From Rhodoferax antarcticus ANT.BR (lineage in GTDB: Bacteria; Pseudomonadota; Gammaproteobacteria; Burkholderiales; Burkholderiaceae_C): 64,000 nt of DNA. Positions 44,571-55,390 of this stretch are shown here, piece after piece. The stretch covers positions 1-64,000 of the forward strand of contig NZ_MSYM01000001.1 of NCBI RefSeq assembly GCF_001938565.1, read 5' to 3'. The notes beneath the pieces are model-generated. The model had not been told where the DNA came from. It made no database searches and was given only the letters and a program-made list of their open reading frames with translations. Within the stretch, counting starts at the first letter, position 1. Every line of letters begins with the position of its first letter. The translations under genes were made by a program, and so were the position numbers.

Positions 44571-46219
44571 GCCTCAAACGCATTGTCCTGCGTGACTTTG
44601 TCATCGTCAGCGAGCTCGACCTGGAGCTCTCTAGCGGTTTCACCGTGTTGACGGGTGAAACCGGCGCCGGTAAATCCATCCTGATTGATGCGGTACAACT
44701 GGTCACCGGCGGCCGCGCCGATGTGAACCTGATCCGCGAAGGCGCTGCCCGCACCGATGTCAGCGCCGAGTTTGAGGCCACCCCAGCCGTGCTCGCCTGG
44801 CTGGAAGACGCTGGCTTTGAGCCCGGCGACAGCTTGCTGCTGCGCCGCACCATTGACACCCAGGGCAAAAGTCGCGCCTGGATCAACGGCAGCCCGGCCA
44901 CCGCCACGCAGTTGCGCGCCTTGGGTGAGCAATTGCTTGACATTCACGGCCAACACGCCTGGCAAAGCCTGACCCGCCCTGACGCGGTCCGCGGTTTGCT
45001 GGACGCCTACGCCAAGGTCACCACCGACGCCGTGGCAACCCGCTGGCAGCAGTGGCGCGCCGCGCAAGACAAGCTGGCCCAGGCACAAGCCTCGCAAGCG
45101 TCTTTGCACAACGAGCGCGAACGCCTGACCTGGCAGATTAGCGAGTTGGAAAAGCTCAGCCCAGCGCCCGACGAATGGCCCAGCCTGAACGCCGAGCACG
45201 CACGCCTATCCAATGCCCAGGCCTTGCTGGAAGCAGCGCAATCAGCCCTGCAGGTACTGGACGAAAGTGAGATGAGCGCCCGCAGCCAAGTGGGAAGCGC
45301 ACTTGATTCACTACAAAAACAAGAGCATATAGAGCCCGTATTTAAAGGGCTAGACGAGGTTTTGGCATCTAGTCTGGCGCAGCTGGAAGATGCGGTGCAC
45401 ACCTTGCGCGCCTACCTGCGCAAGACCGAGCCGGACCCTGACCGCCTCAGCGTGCTGGACCAGCGCCTGGGCTTGTGGGTATCCATGGCGCGGCGCTACA
45501 AGCGCGCCGCCGAAGACCTGCCAGAGCTGCTGACCAGTTGGAAAGCTCAACTACAAACGCTGGACGCTGCTGCCGACTTGCAAGTGCTGGAAGCAGCGGT
45601 GGCCGCCACCCATCAAGCCTATCTGCAAGAGGCCAGCCAACTCACCCGCGCAAGGCAGGCTGCAGCGCCCAAGCTGGCCCAAACCATCACCCAAGCCATG
45701 CAAGGCCTGGGCATGCAGGGCGGACAGTTTGAGGTGCAGGTTCTGGCGTGTGCCCAACCCCTGCAAACCGGGCTGGAAGAGATCAACTTTCTGGTGGCTG
45801 GCCATACCGGCAGCACACCGCGCCCGGTGAACAAAGTGGCCTCAGGCGGTGAACTGTCGCGCCTGGCGCTGGCCATTGCGGTCACCACCAGCCAGCTGGG
45901 CACGGCGCAAACGCTGATTTTTGACGAGGTGGACGCCGGGGTGGGTGGCGCCGTGGCCGAAACCGTGGGGCGGCTGATGTGCCAACTCGGCTCCGACCGC
46001 CAAGTGATGGCGGTTACCCACCTGCCGCAGGTCGCCGCCTGTGCTGATCAGCATTGGGTGGTGAGCAAGCAGCTTGCTGGCAACGCAACGCTCAGCTCGG
46101 TTGCGGCTGTGCGCGGTGAAGAACGGGTGTCCGAACTGGCGCGGATGCTGGGCGGCGAGCGCATTCTGGCCAGCACCCTGACCCACGCCCGCGACATGCT
46201 GAGTAGCCAAGGAGCTTGA
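44567..46219 (+). CDS. recN: DNA repair protein RecN
   Basis: RecN is an SMC-like ATPase in double-strand break repair. It has Walker [18 protein letters not shown], the ABC signature [15 protein letters not shown] and Walker [14 protein letters not shown], with coiled-coil arms between. The start is GTG. The 550-residue length is normal, but residues around 249-266 ([17 protein letters not shown]) are encoded by a sequence matching the dispersed repeat, in the coiled-coil arm where length changes should be tolerated. Confidence 0.96.
   Translation: MSLKRIVLRDFVIVSELDLELSSGFTVLTGETGAGKSILIDAVQLVTGGRADVNLIREGAARTDVSAEFEATPAVLAWLEDAGFEPGDSLLLRRTIDTQGKSRAWINGSPATATQLRALGEQLLDIHGQHAWQSLTRPDAVRGLLDAYAKVTTDAVATRWQQWRAAQDKLAQAQASQASLHNERERLTWQISELEKLSPAPDEWPSLNAEHARLSNAQALLEAAQSALQVLDESEMSARSQVGSALDSLQKQEHIEPVFKGLDEVLASSLAQLEDAVHTLRAYLRKTEPDPDRLSVLDQRLGLWVSMARRYKRAAEDLPELLTSWKAQLQTLDAAADLQVLEAAVAATHQAYLQEASQLTRARQAAAPKLAQTITQAMQGLGMQGGQFEVQVLACAQPLQTGLEEINFLVAGHTGSTPRPVNKVASGGELSRLALAIAVTTSQLGTAQTLIFDEVDAGVGGAVAETVGRLMCQLGSDRQVMAVTHLPQVAACADQHWVVSKQLAGNATLSSVAAVRGEERVSELARMLGGERILASTLTHARDMLSSQGA
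45309..45364 (+). repeat. Dispersed ~50-bp repeat, probable copy inside recN
   Basis: CATATAGAGCCCGTATTTAA followed by AGGGCTAGACGAGGTTTT has the family's right-hand signature. Its left half is diverged, so assignment is less certain than for other copies. Confidence 0.45.
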
Positions 46220-46220
46220 G

Positions 46221-47111
46221 ATGAATACGCCAAAACTGAATGTGAAAATTGTTCTGATCACCGGCATGTCCGGCTCGGGCAAGTCGGTAGCGCTACACGC
46301 CCTGGAAGACCTGGGTTTCTACTGCGTCGACAACCTGCCGCCTGAACTGCTGATGCCTTTGGTACAACTGGAGCGCACGCATCAGGCCAAACACCTGGCG
46401 ATTGCCATCGATGTGCGCAGTGCCAATTCGCTGCCGCTGGTGCCCGAACAACTACAACAGCTCAAGGCGCAGGGTTTTCAGGTGGACTCGATCTTTCTGG
46501 ATGCAACCACCGACACACTGATCCGGCGTTTTTCTGAGACGCGCAGGCGTCACCCGCTATCGCAGCGGCTACAACAAAACGTCTTGCAAGAGCAGCGCCA
46601 CGCGCTGGCAGACGCCATTGAGCTGGAGCGGGATCTGCTCAGCGATTTGCGCATGCAGGCGCATGTGATCGACACCAGCGTGATCCGCCCCACCCAGCTG
46701 CAGAGCTACGTCAAAGCGTTTATCGAGGCACCGGGGGACCAACTGACGCTGGTGTTTGAGTCTTTTGCGTTCAAGCGCGGCATTCCCACCGATGCAGATT
46801 ACGTGTTTGACGTGCGCATGTTGCCCAACCCGCATTACGAACCAGAGTTGCGCAATTTGACCGGCAAAGACGCGCCAGTGATCAACTTTTTAAAGCGTGA
46901 GCCTGAGGCGCAACGCATGCTGGCCCAGATTCAGGGTTTTCTGGACAGTTGGATGGAGTCTCTGGCGCTCAATCACCGCAGCTATGTCACCGTGGCCATT
47001 GGCTGCACCGGTGGGCAACACCGCTCGGTGTACCTCGTCGAGCAGCTGGCGGCCTTGTTTGCGGCGCGCTGGAACACCCTCAAGCGCCACCGCGAAATGG
47101 ACGCGCGCTAG
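46221..47111 (+). CDS. rapZ: RNase adapter protein RapZ
   Basis: A P-loop protein with [20 protein letters not shown] and the C-terminal segment [20 protein letters not shown]. In enterobacteria RapZ directs RNase E to the small RNA GlmZ to control glucosamine-6-phosphate synthase. The ATG is 2 nt after the recN stop. It converges with mutY, overlapping its stop by 4 bp. Confidence 0.94.
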   Translation: MNTPKLNVKIVLITGMSGSGKSVALHALEDLGFYCVDNLPPELLMPLVQLERTHQAKHLAIAIDVRSANSLPLVPEQLQQLKAQGFQVDSIFLDATTDTLIRRFSETRRRHPLSQRLQQNVLQEQRHALADAIELERDLLSDLRMQAHVIDTSVIRPTQLQSYVKAFIEAPGDQLTLVFESFAFKRGIPTDADYVFDVRMLPNPHYEPELRNLTGKDAPVINFLKREPEAQRMLAQIQGFLDSWMESLALNHRSYVTVAIGCTGGQHRSVYLVEQLAALFAARWNTLKRHREMDAR

Positions 47112-48163
47112 CCATTGGCGGCGCTGAGCATCTTTCTGATGGGCGCTGGCAGCCCAAGCTTGTGCCATTGGTTTGCGCTGACCCAAGCGCCAGCCATCTG
47201 AGGTAGCGACCCGGCTGGCATCACCAACTGCACCGGGTGCAAGTAAAGGTCTTTGTGCGTCAGCACATGCTTGATCACCGGTTGGTCTTGCGCCTGCGGG
47301 TGTAACGCCAGGGGCAGGCAATTCATGAGGGCGTCCCGCTCGTCAAACAAGGGCAGGCAATACAAGCCGGCCCAAACGCCCGGCGCGGGTCGCTGGCTGA
47401 GCCAAACCGCCCCGTCATGTGTCTGTGCCCAGAGCAGCCAGAGCGTTTGCGCGCTGCGCTTGAGCTTGCGGGTTTTCACCGGAAAAGCCTCAGGGGTGCC
47501 CAAAGCCTGTGCGCGACAAGCCCCAAGCAGCGGACACGCGCCGCACGCGGGTTTTCTGGCAGTACACACTGTGGCGCCCAGGTCCATCACCGCCTGGGTG
47601 TAGCGCGGCATGGTCTCAGCCAGGTCGGTCTGGGGCAGCAGGCGCGTAGCTTCTTGCCATAGCGCACGCTCGTTGCTGGCCATCGCCAGGTCAGTGTCAA
47701 ACCCCAGGTAGCGGGTCAACACGCGCTTCACATTGCCGTCCAGAATCGCCACCCGCTCGCCAAAGCAGATCGACGCAATGGCCGCCGCCGTTGAAGGGCC
47801 AATGCCTGGCAGGGTTTGCAATTGCTCAGCCGTGCGGGGAAAAGTGCCACCATGCACGGCCATCACCTGCTGGGCACAGTGGTGCAGGTTGCGGGCACGG
47901 CTGTAGTAGCCCAAGCCGCTCCACAGGGCCAGCACATCGTCCAGCGGCGCCTGCGCCAACGCGCTGACCTCGGGAAAACGCAACAGGAAGCGCGCAAAAT
48001 AGTCGCGCACCCTCACCACCTGGGTTTGCTGCAGCATGATCTCAGACAACCAGACGCGGTAGGGGTCCCGGCTTTGCTGCCAAGGCAAATCATGACGACC
48101 GTGTGCGCGCTGCCAGCGCACCAGCGTGGGCGCAAAGCCGTCTGCGCTGGGCTTAAGCGGCAT
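47108..48163 (-). CDS. mutY: A/G-specific adenine DNA glycosylase
   Basis: MutY removes adenine mispaired with 8-oxoguanine. The HhH glycosylase core is visible ([17 protein letters not shown] with catalytic Glu, [29 protein letters not shown]) along with the 4Fe-4S ligands in [17 protein letters not shown]. The ATG at 48161-48163 ([10 protein letters not shown]) overlaps the end of the upstream GTPase gene by 11 bp. mutM, which acts in the same GO repair system, lies two genes upstream on the same strand. Confidence 0.94.
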   Translation of the reverse strand: MPLKPSADGFAPTLVRWQRAHGRHDLPWQQSRDPYRVWLSEIMLQQTQVVRVRDYFARFLLRFPEVSALAQAPLDDVLALWSGLGYYSRARNLHHCAQQVMAVHGGTFPRTAEQLQTLPGIGPSTAAAIASICFGERVAILDGNVKRVLTRYLGFDTDLAMASNERALWQEATRLLPQTDLAETMPRYTQAVMDLGATVCTARKPACGACPLLGACRAQALGTPEAFPVKTRKLKRSAQTLWLLWAQTHDGAVWLSQRPAPGVWAGLYCLPLFDERDALMNCLPLALHPQAQDQPVIKHVLTHKDLYLHPVQLVMPAGSLPQMAGAWVSANQWHKLGLPAPIRKMLSAANG

Positions 48164-50108
48164 GCATGGCCAGCCCAAAACGCGACGGGGTGGTCATCTG
48201 CAACAGCGAGTCGGTCAGCTCCACCAGCTTGTGCTCGGCCTGATCAAGCTCGGCGCTGCGGGTGTTGATCTCATTGATGCGTTCGTCCAGGCCGGTTGAC
48301 GCCTGGGCAATGCGGTCAATGGCTTCCAGCCGACGCACAAAATTCTTGCGCCGCTCGCGCAATTGCGAATCGAGTTGAGACGCAGCAGATTTGCTCCACG
48401 CCTCGATGTCGCTCAAGGCGGTTTCATTCACGTTTCTCAGGCGGGTACTCAGCGCACGCACCAGCCGGTCGGCAAACTCGGGCTGCGCCAGCCGGAATGC
48501 GTTACCAATGCCCAGGTACTGCACATGGCTGCGCTCAATCAGGTCCAGGTCGCTCAGGTAGGGCTCAATCTGCGGCTCATCTGGCACCTGCAGAGAAAAT
48601 CCGTACTCGGTGTTGAGCTGCAAAAAGGTCGCCACCAGCATGGCGTGAATCTCTAGGCCCCTGGCATGAACATCGCGCAAATTGGCACGCAAGCGCTCAA
48701 AGGTTTCACCGTAAGACCGCTTGATGCCAAGCTTGAAACCTTTTTGTTTGAGCGCAGCCGTGAGTTGCGCCATCTCGTCTTTGAGTGCCTGCGGGCCGAG
48801 CAGGTTAAAGATCTCACGCATCAGCTTCATGTGCACCGAGCGCACCGCGTGAATCTTGACACCGGCCGCATCAAACTCGGCCTGCTCATGCGCTACCCGC
48901 ATCCGCATGTTTTTAATCACCGGCTTGTTCTTGCCCTGCAGGCCTTTGAGCTCCAGCAGTTGCTCGGTCAGGTCACGCCGGCGAACTTGCACAAAACGTC
49001 CCGTCTCGCCGCGCAGCGCAGAAATACCGCGGGCTACCGCCGCACCCAAGATTCTCTGGCGCCGCCCCATGATGTCGTGGCTCAGGGCGTCTTCAAGATT
49101 CTCCAGACAACTGCGCTTCAACAAAACTACATCATTTTTAACCTTGGCGACCAGCCCTTTTTGCGCTGAAACAGCCACCACCTGCTCTGGAGCAATGCCC
49201 AAAATTTCTGCCGAGCTGCGCTTTTGCCGCTCTATCTGCGCCTGCACTTCTTGCGGGCTGTCCATCGCATCCCACAGCGTGTCGATTTTGTTCAGAACCA
49301 CCAGGCGAGTCGATACATCTTGCTCATCTTCCACCAGATGCTCACGCCAGATGGACAAATCAGACTGGGTGACACCGGTATCAGCCCCCAAAATAAACAC
49401 CACCGCTTGGGCTTGCGGAATCAGGCTCACGGTGAGCTCAGGCTCGGCGCCAATCGCGTTTAAACCGGGGGTGTCCAGAATAACCAGGCCCTGCTTCAGC
49501 AGCGGATGAGCGATATTGATCAGCGCGTGCCGCCATTTGGGCACTTCGAGCAGGCCATTGGCATCCGGGACAGGATTGCTTTCTACAGATTGGTTGTGCC
49601 AAAAGCCCAACGCGCGCGCCTCTTCCTGCGTGACCCGCCGGGTTTCGGCCACCTTGGCAAACGCCTCGGACAACTGTTTGGGATTGGTCACGTCCAACTC
49701 GGTACGCTCCCATTTTTCAGGCACCTGCCGCCACTCCATCAGCGACTGCGGTTGCAGGCGGGTTTCTATGGGCAGCAGACGCAGACATGGCGGCACTTCG
49801 GGATCAAACCCCATCTCGGTCGGGCACATGGTGGTGCGCCCGGCACTGGCGGGCATGATGCGCCGACCGTAACCGGCGAAAAAGATGGCATTGATCAGCT
49901 CTGACTTGCCGCGCGAAAATTCGGCCACAAAAGCCACCATCACCTTGTCCACCCTGACCTGGGCCTCCAAGCGACGCAAGCGGTCTTCTACCGAGGCATC
50001 CAGCAAATCCTGGTCCTGCAACCATTGAGACAGCAGTTTGAGGCGCAGGGCAAACTCACGCCGCCAGGCACTGTGCTGGTCAAATTTTTCGTTGAATGAA
50101 GTTCCCAA
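48153..50108 (-). CDS. Dynamin-like GTPase family protein
   Basis: A large GTPase of about 651 residues with P-loop VAEFSRGKSELINAIFF, switch/G3 VILDTPGLNAIGAEPE and G4 LVVLNKIDTLWD, followed by long helical regions ending in a coiled coil (RSAELDQAEHKLVELTDSL). Bacterial dynamin-like proteins act on membranes, but this group has no settled role. No ATG suits the start: a TTG at 50106-50108 behind GGAGG is chosen, because the longer frame to 50261 overlaps mutM. It lies between mutM and mutY. Confidence 0.8.
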   Translation of the reverse strand: MGTSFNEKFDQHSAWRREFALRLKLLSQWLQDQDLLDASVEDRLRRLEAQVRVDKVMVAFVAEFSRGKSELINAIFFAGYGRRIMPASAGRTTMCPTEMGFDPEVPPCLRLLPIETRLQPQSLMEWRQVPEKWERTELDVTNPKQLSEAFAKVAETRRVTQEEARALGFWHNQSVESNPVPDANGLLEVPKWRHALINIAHPLLKQGLVILDTPGLNAIGAEPELTVSLIPQAQAVVFILGADTGVTQSDLSIWREHLVEDEQDVSTRLVVLNKIDTLWDAMDSPQEVQAQIERQKRSSAEILGIAPEQVVAVSAQKGLVAKVKNDVVLLKRSCLENLEDALSHDIMGRRQRILGAAVARGISALRGETGRFVQVRRRDLTEQLLELKGLQGKNKPVIKNMRMRVAHEQAEFDAAGVKIHAVRSVHMKLMREIFNLLGPQALKDEMAQLTAALKQKGFKLGIKRSYGETFERLRANLRDVHARGLEIHAMLVATFLQLNTEYGFSLQVPDEPQIEPYLSDLDLIERSHVQYLGIGNAFRLAQPEFADRLVRALSTRLRNVNETALSDIEAWSKSAASQLDSQLRERRKNFVRRLEAIDRIAQASTGLDERINEINTRSAELDQAEHKLVELTDSLLQMTTPSRFGLAMHAA

Positions 50109-50176
50109 TCTGCCTCCAGAATATGCGTCGCCGGTCAATATAGCACCCTTGCAAGCGCTCTTTGGCGCTGCACATT

Positions 50177-50992
50177 TCAGGCTTTTTGACAAACCGGGCA
50201 GTAAAACGTAGAGCGTTGCCCCTGCCGGATCATTTTGATGGCAGAGCCACAGTGTCGACACGGCAAGCCAGCGCGCCCATACACCATTGCCTCCAGCTGG
50301 AAATAGCCGGTTTGCCCATCAGCGTTGGAAAAGTCTCGCAGGCTGCTGCCACCTTGCTCCACTGCCCGCGCCAGCACATCGCGTATGGCGGCTTGCAGCC
50401 GCACTACCCGCGGCCGACTAAGTTTGTTGGCGCGCGAGGTGGGGCGGATGCCCGCCATAAACAGCGCCTCAGAAGCATAAATATTGCCCACCCCCACCAC
50501 CAGCGTACCGCCCATCAACACTTGCTTGATGGCCGTTTGCCTGGCTTTGAGCCCAGCAGCAAAGGCCGGCAGACCAAAAGCATCCGACAAGGGCTCCACT
50601 CCCAGATGCCCCAGCAATTTCAGGGCTGCGGGCGACACTAGGCTATCGGCATACACCACCGCACCAAAACGCCGTGGATCATGCAAGCGCAGCGTGCCCT
50701 GCGAGGTCACCAGTTCAAAATGGTCATGCACCCCAGGCGCTGGCAAGTCACGCGCAAAGCGCAGGCTTCCCGACATTCCCAGGTGCAGCAGTAGCCAACC
50801 CTGACTTAACTCAATCAGCAAATACTTGCCGCGCCTGCCCACCGTGCGCACTGTTCGCCCCGCCAGCGCCTCAGGCGGGTATCCCAGCGGCCAGCGCAGT
50901 GGTTTACCCAGGTACACGGTGTCAATGCGAGCGCTTTCGATGGCAGCTACAAAACTGCGCCGGGTGACTTCGACTTCGGGTAATTCAGGCAT
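50177..50992 (-). CDS. mutM: Formamidopyrimidine-DNA glycosylase
   Basis: MutM excises 8-oxoguanine. The protein starts [14 protein letters not shown], giving the catalytic Pro2/Glu3 after Met removal, contains the H2TH region and ends with a zinc finger [15 protein letters not shown]...FYCPVC. The 271-residue length is normal. It is divergent from the TPR gene across 38 bp. Confidence 0.97.
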   Translation of the reverse strand: MPELPEVEVTRRSFVAAIESARIDTVYLGKPLRWPLGYPPEALAGRTVRTVGRRGKYLLIELSQGWLLLHLGMSGSLRFARDLPAPGVHDHFELVTSQGTLRLHDPRRFGAVVYADSLVSPAALKLLGHLGVEPLSDAFGLPAFAAGLKARQTAIKQVLMGGTLVVGVGNIYASEALFMAGIRPTSRANKLSRPRVVRLQAAIRDVLARAVEQGGSSLRDFSNADGQTGYFQLEAMVYGRAGLPCRHCGSAIKMIRQGQRSTFYCPVCQKA

Positions 50993-51030
50993 GGAACAAA
51001 ACTTGTTGGGGCATGGATTATTATGAATAG

Positions 51031-52758
51031 ATGCGCTTCAAAACAGTTTTATTGCCGGTGTTGCTGTCCTGCTCGTTCGTGCTCCATGCCCAGAACGCCA
51101 GCCCTGTGGAGACGGCTCCCAAACGCTCGGCGCTTGATGCCCCGCTTTTCTACGAAATCCTCCTCGGTGAACTCAATGCACGCGCGCAGGAACCGGGCAC
51201 AGCTTTCTCACTGATGCTAGACGCCGCGCGAAAAACCAAAGATCCTGCCGTTTTCCGGCGCGCGGTGCAAATCGCGCTGCAGGCGCGCTCAGGCGAGTCA
51301 GCGCTGCAAGCGGCCAAAGCCTGGAGTCAGGCACTGCCAAATTCCCGCGAGGCCAGTCATTTCACTCTGCAGATCCTGCTGGGGATGAACCGTGTTGCGG
51401 ACACTCTGGAGCCACTCAAGCGTGGCATTCAACTCACCACGGCCAAAGAGCGACGCGATTTCATCTGGTCTTTGCCGCCCAACTTTGAGAGGGTTAGCAG
51501 CCGTCAGTTGGCGGCTGTGATTTTTCAGAAAGCTATGAACGACTGGGCCAAAGACCCCAGCGTGGGCGCGACCGCTTGGGCAGCCAGCGGACGCGTCTGG
51601 CTGGCAGCTGCAGACAAAACCAGGGCGCTGGAGGCGGCAACCAAAGGCGCGGCCGCAGACAGCCGTTCTGAACACCCCGCGCTGCTGGCGCTGACGTTGA
51701 TGAATACCGACACCCCCCAGGCAGAAGCCTTGGTCAAAAAACACCTGCCCCATGCCCGGCCAGAATTCCGTATGGCCTATATCAAAGCCTTGCTCAGAAG
51801 CCAGCGTGAAGACGACGCCAAACGCGAGCTGCAGGCAATTCGCACGGAAACGCCGAATTACGCCGATGCCTGGCTGATCGACGGCGCTCTGTCCATGCAA
51901 GCGGGCCAGCTGGAGCAGGCTGATACGCAGTTCAAACATTACCTGACGCTGGTGGATGCCGCGACCGCCGAGCAGCAAGTAGAAGCCCGGCGCGGACGCT
52001 CGCAGGCGTTTTTCTCGCTGTCGCAAATGGCGTTCAAACGAAAAGACTTTAAAGCTGCGCAAGATTGGCTGCAGCGCGTCGACAACCCGGACGATTTGGT
52101 GCAAGCGCAAGTCCGCAGGGCGTCACTGATGGCCCAGCAAGGCCAGGTCGATGAGGCTCTGGAACTGGTTCAGGCCTTGCCCGCAAAATCGGATGCCGAT
52201 GTCAACCTGAAGCGCACAGCCGAAATACAGCTGCTACGAGATGCCAAGCTGTATGAGCGCGCCCGTGACCGGCTCTTGCAAATGACCGAGCAATTCCCCG
52301 ACGAACTTGACTTGGTCTATGAGCTGGCTATGGCGCAAGAAAAACTGGGCCACCTGAGCGAGATGGAGCGCTTGCTTCGCACACTCATCGCGGCCAAGCC
52401 GGATGACCCACACGCTTACAACGCCCTGGGCTATTCGCTGGCCGACCACAACCTGCGCCTGCCTGAGGCGATTGCACTGATCACGAAAGCGCTGGAACTC
52501 GCCCCCAACGACCCGTTTATCACGGACAGTTTGGCCTGGGCCCAGTTTCGCAGTGGCAACATTGAAGAAGCCTTGCGGCTGCTCACCGGTGCCTTTAAAG
52601 ACCGGCCCGACGCTGAAATTGCCGCGCATCTGGGTGAGGTTTTGTGGGCCGCCAATCAGCAGCCAGAGGCTGTGCTGATCTTTCGAGAAGGCCTCAAGAT
52701 CAACCCCGACAACGAGACGCTGACCCAAACGATCAAGCGATTAGGTGTTCCCCTGTGA
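51031..52758 (+). CDS. Exported TPR-repeat protein
   Basis: A 575-residue protein with an N-terminal signal peptide ([20 protein letters not shown]) and tetratricopeptide repeats along most of its length, clear near the end ([40 protein letters not shown]). It is the gene usually found before lolB in Burkholderiales. It probably acts in the periplasm as a scaffold; no enzyme motif is seen. Its stop overlaps the lolB GTG start. Confidence 0.85.
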   Translation: MRFKTVLLPVLLSCSFVLHAQNASPVETAPKRSALDAPLFYEILLGELNARAQEPGTAFSLMLDAARKTKDPAVFRRAVQIALQARSGESALQAAKAWSQALPNSREASHFTLQILLGMNRVADTLEPLKRGIQLTTAKERRDFIWSLPPNFERVSSRQLAAVIFQKAMNDWAKDPSVGATAWAASGRVWLAAADKTRALEAATKGAAADSRSEHPALLALTLMNTDTPQAEALVKKHLPHARPEFRMAYIKALLRSQREDDAKRELQAIRTETPNYADAWLIDGALSMQAGQLEQADTQFKHYLTLVDAATAEQQVEARRGRSQAFFSLSQMAFKRKDFKAAQDWLQRVDNPDDLVQAQVRRASLMAQQGQVDEALELVQALPAKSDADVNLKRTAEIQLLRDAKLYERARDRLLQMTEQFPDELDLVYELAMAQEKLGHLSEMERLLRTLIAAKPDDPHAYNALGYSLADHNLRLPEAIALITKALELAPNDPFITDSLAWAQFRSGNIEEALRLLTGAFKDRPDAEIAAHLGEVLWAANQQPEAVLIFREGLKINPDNETLTQTIKRLGVPL

Positions 52759-53273
52759 CAAGCCGCCGCGCCTTGGCGACGTTGGGCATTGCTTTCGCTA
52801 CTTATTTGATAGCTGGTTGCGCAAGTACAGAAAGGGCTAGAGGCCTAAAAGGCACTGAAACCTCATTCTGGGCTGGGCGCTTGTCAGTCCGCGTACAGGC
52901 AGACCCGAATCAACCGCAGGCGCAAGACCAGTCCTTCAGCGCAGCGTTTGAACTGCAAGGCAATCCGGACCAGGGTGAACTGCGGCTCTACACCCCTTTA
53001 GGCAGCACGGCCGCTGGCATTCAATGGACGCCCATCAACGCAGTCCTTCAAGCCCATGGCGAAACCCGCCAATTCAGAGATCTAGCGCAACTGATCACGC
53101 TGGTGCTTGGCACCGATGTGCCGGTGACCGCTCTGTTTGCCTGGCTGGCTGGGCAAAACCAAGAAGTCGACGGCTGGCAAGTCGATCTTTCTGCCAGAAA
53201 TCAGGGGAAAATAGCGGCGCGCCGCACGGCACCCGCGCTTCCCGCTGAGTTGCAGGTAGTGCTTGACAACTGA
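52755..53273 (+). CDS. lolB: Outer-membrane lipoprotein insertion protein LolB
   Basis: LolB receives lipoproteins from LolA and inserts them in the outer membrane; it is itself a lipoprotein. The GTG at 52755 gives a signal sequence ending LIAGC, a good lipobox with the cysteine at residue 22. The mature part has the LolB pattern FWAGRLSVRVQAD and FELQGNPDQGELRLYTPLGS. The lipobox and the next ten residues (LIAGCASTERARGLKG) are encoded by a copy of the dispersed ~50-bp repeat. The gene lies between the TPR gene and ispE as usual. Confidence 0.88.
   Translation: MTSRRALATLGIAFATYLIAGCASTERARGLKGTETSFWAGRLSVRVQADPNQPQAQDQSFSAAFELQGNPDQGELRLYTPLGSTAAGIQWTPINAVLQAHGETRQFRDLAQLITLVLGTDVPVTALFAWLAGQNQEVDGWQVDLSARNQGKIAARRTAPALPAELQVVLDN
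52800..52852 (+). repeat. Dispersed ~50-bp repeat, copy encoding the LolB lipobox
   Basis: TTGATAGCTGGTTGCGCAAG then AAAGGGCTAGAGGCCTAAAA, a close match to the intergenic copy at 551-600. It is read in the frame giving LIAGCASTERARGL. Confidence 0.7.
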
Positions 53274-53304
53274 GCTTAACGGGCGTCCAGCCTCCTGCAT
53301 CACC

Positions 53305-54138
53305 ATGAAGTCCATCTACGATATTTGCGCCCCGGCCAAACTCAACCTCTTTTTGCATATTGTTGGCCGCAGGCCCGATGGCTACCACTTGCTGGAGTCG
53401 GTGTTCATGCTCATCGACTGGAGCGACACCCTGCACTTCGAGCTGCGCACGCACGGCCAGATCAGCCGCGAAGACCTGACCACGCCACTGCCGCCACACG
53501 ACCTTATCTTGCGCGCAGCGCAGGCGTTGCAGCAAGCCACGGGCACGCGTCATGGCGCCCATATCGCCATCGACAAGCAAGTTCCCGCTCAAGCCGGCAT
53601 GGGTGGCGGGTCATCTGATGCGGCGAGCACTTTGCTCGTGCTGAACCGCTTGTGGGGGCTGAAGCTGAGCCTGAGCAGCCTGATGACGATTGGCCTAAAG
53701 CTCGGTGCCGACGTACCGTTTTTTCTGGGTGGCCACAACGCCTGGGTCACGGGTATTGGTGAAACCATGCAGCCGGTTGATATTCCCCCAGCGCGATTTC
53801 TGGTGCTTAAACCGGCTGCGGGGCTGGAAACCCAGCGAATTTTTTCACACCCCGATTTAAAAAGAGATACCGAACCCGCTATACTCACAGGCTTCGCTGC
53901 AGACGCCTTCGGCTATGGCCGAAACGACTTGCAGGGCGTTGCTCAGCAGTTGTGTCCAGAGATCAGTCAGGCTTTGTTCTGGCTCAAAGACTCAGGGCTC
54001 AAGGGTCGGATGACAGGCTCTGGAAGTGCGGTGTTTGCGCAAATTTTGCATGACGTTGAGGCCTGTGTACCTGACCAGTTTCAAGGCAAGTCATGCAAGA
54101 ACCTGCCAGTTCATCCCCTGCAAGGGTGGGCTGTTTAG
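53305..54138 (+). CDS. ispE: 4-Diphosphocytidyl-2-C-methyl-D-erythritol kinase
   Basis: IspE is a GHMP kinase of the methylerythritol phosphate pathway to isoprenoids. It begins MKSIYDICAPAKLNLFLHIV with the substrate-binding lysine and has the ATP loop PAQAGMGGGSSDAASTLLVL and a C-terminal GRMTGSGSAVFA. The ATG at 53305 gives the normal start; 277 residues. Confidence 0.95.
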   Translation: MKSIYDICAPAKLNLFLHIVGRRPDGYHLLESVFMLIDWSDTLHFELRTHGQISREDLTTPLPPHDLILRAAQALQQATGTRHGAHIAIDKQVPAQAGMGGGSSDAASTLLVLNRLWGLKLSLSSLMTIGLKLGADVPFFLGGHNAWVTGIGETMQPVDIPPARFLVLKPAAGLETQRIFSHPDLKRDTEPAILTGFAADAFGYGRNDLQGVAQQLCPEISQALFWLKDSGLKGRMTGSGSAVFAQILHDVEACVPDQFQGKSCKNLPVHPLQGWAV

Positions 54139-54181
54139 ACTAAGTTTATTGGTGTGCCATGTCTGCATGGCACACCTGTGT

Positions 54182-54258
54182 AGGGGAGTCGCCAAGTCGG
54201 TTAAGGCACTGGATTTTGATTCCAGCATGCGAAGGTTCGAATCCTTCCTCCCCTGCCA
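54182..54258 (+). tRNA. tRNA-Gln (anticodon TTG)
   Basis: The acceptor stem AGGGGAG pairs fully with CTCCCCT at 54248-54254, the anticodon loop is TTTTGAT (anticodon TTG), the T-loop is GGTTCGAATCC, and CCA is encoded (54256-54258). It sits between ispE and prs, its conserved place in this order. The first pair is A1-T72 rather than the usual T1-A72. Confidence 0.95.
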
Positions 54259-54317
54259 AATTTTTTGCATGTTGTTTGCCAACATGCGGCAACCGTAGCG
54301 ACACCATTTGGAACACC

Positions 54318-55295
54318 ATGCAAGCCGATCAACCTCCCGAGTTCATGGTTTTCACCGGCAATGCCAATCCTTCCCTAGCGGCAGACATTGCCCTACACCT
54401 CAAGACCCGGTTAGGCGCTGCCGAGGTCGGGCGTTTCTCAGACGGTGAAGTCACCGTTGAAATCAAACAGAACGTGCGGGCCCGTGATGTGTTTGTGGTG
54501 CAGAGCACCTGTCAGCCCACCAACGAAAACCTGATGGAACTGCTGATCATGGTGGACGCGCTCAAGCGCGCCTCTGCCGAGCGAATCAGCGCCGTCATTC
54601 CCTATTTTGGCTACGCCCGGCAAGATCGCCGCCCGCGCTCCAGCCGCGTGCCGATTTCTGCCAAGGTGGTGGCCAACATGCTGCAAGCTGTTGGTGTAGC
54701 ACGCGTGCTGACCATGGATTTGCATGCTGACCAGATCCAGGGGTTTTTTGATATTCCTGTCGACAACATTTACGCCTCGCCAGTGCTGCTGGGTGATCTG
54801 CGCCAGAAAAATTACGACGACCTGATTGTGGTCTCGCCTGACGTCGGTGGTGTGGTGCGCGCACGGGCGCTGGCCAAGCAACTCGACTGTGACCTGGCCA
54901 TCATCGACAAGCGCCGTCCGCGCGCCAATGTTAGTGAAGTCATGCATGTGATCGGTGAAATCGAAGGCCGCAACTGCGTCATCATGGACGACATGATTGA
55001 CACCGCTGGCACGCTGGTCAAAGCGGCTGAGGTCTTGAAGCAACGCGGCGCCAAAAAGGTGTATGCCTATTGCACCCACCCAATCTTCTCCGGTCCGGCC
55101 ATTGACCGTATCAGCAATGGTGAGGCGCTAGACGAGGTGGTGGTCACCAACACCATTCCGCTGAACCCCAACGCCATCGCCTGCCCGAAGATCAGGCAGG
55201 TCAATGTGGCGCCACTGATTGCGGAAACCATCCACCGCATTGCGGCAGGCAAGTCGGTCATGAGTTTGTTTTCTGATCAGGACAACCTGTTCTGA
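54318..55295 (+). CDS. prs: Ribose-phosphate pyrophosphokinase
   Basis: Prs makes PRPP from ribose 5-phosphate and ATP. The PRPP-binding motif is in [20 protein letters not shown] and the catalytic/regulatory segments [20 protein letters not shown] and [17 protein letters not shown] are present. The ATG at 54318 is preferred over the long frame that runs back through tRNA-Gln. The length of 325 residues is normal. Confidence 0.95.
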   Translation: MQADQPPEFMVFTGNANPSLAADIALHLKTRLGAAEVGRFSDGEVTVEIKQNVRARDVFVVQSTCQPTNENLMELLIMVDALKRASAERISAVIPYFGYARQDRRPRSSRVPISAKVVANMLQAVGVARVLTMDLHADQIQGFFDIPVDNIYASPVLLGDLRQKNYDDLIVVSPDVGGVVRARALAKQLDCDLAIIDKRRPRANVSEVMHVIGEIEGRNCVIMDDMIDTAGTLVKAAEVLKQRGAKKVYAYCTHPIFSGPAIDRISNGEALDEVVVTNTIPLNPNAIACPKIRQVNVAPLIAETIHRIAAGKSVMSLFSDQDNLF

Positions 55296-55390
55296 TGAGA
55301 ATCTGAAGCGGCTCGCATCCATTTCCGGATAACGGGCTTTTTTTAATCAGGGTCGCACTGGTCGCGGTCGGCCCCATCAGGAGTTAGTTT

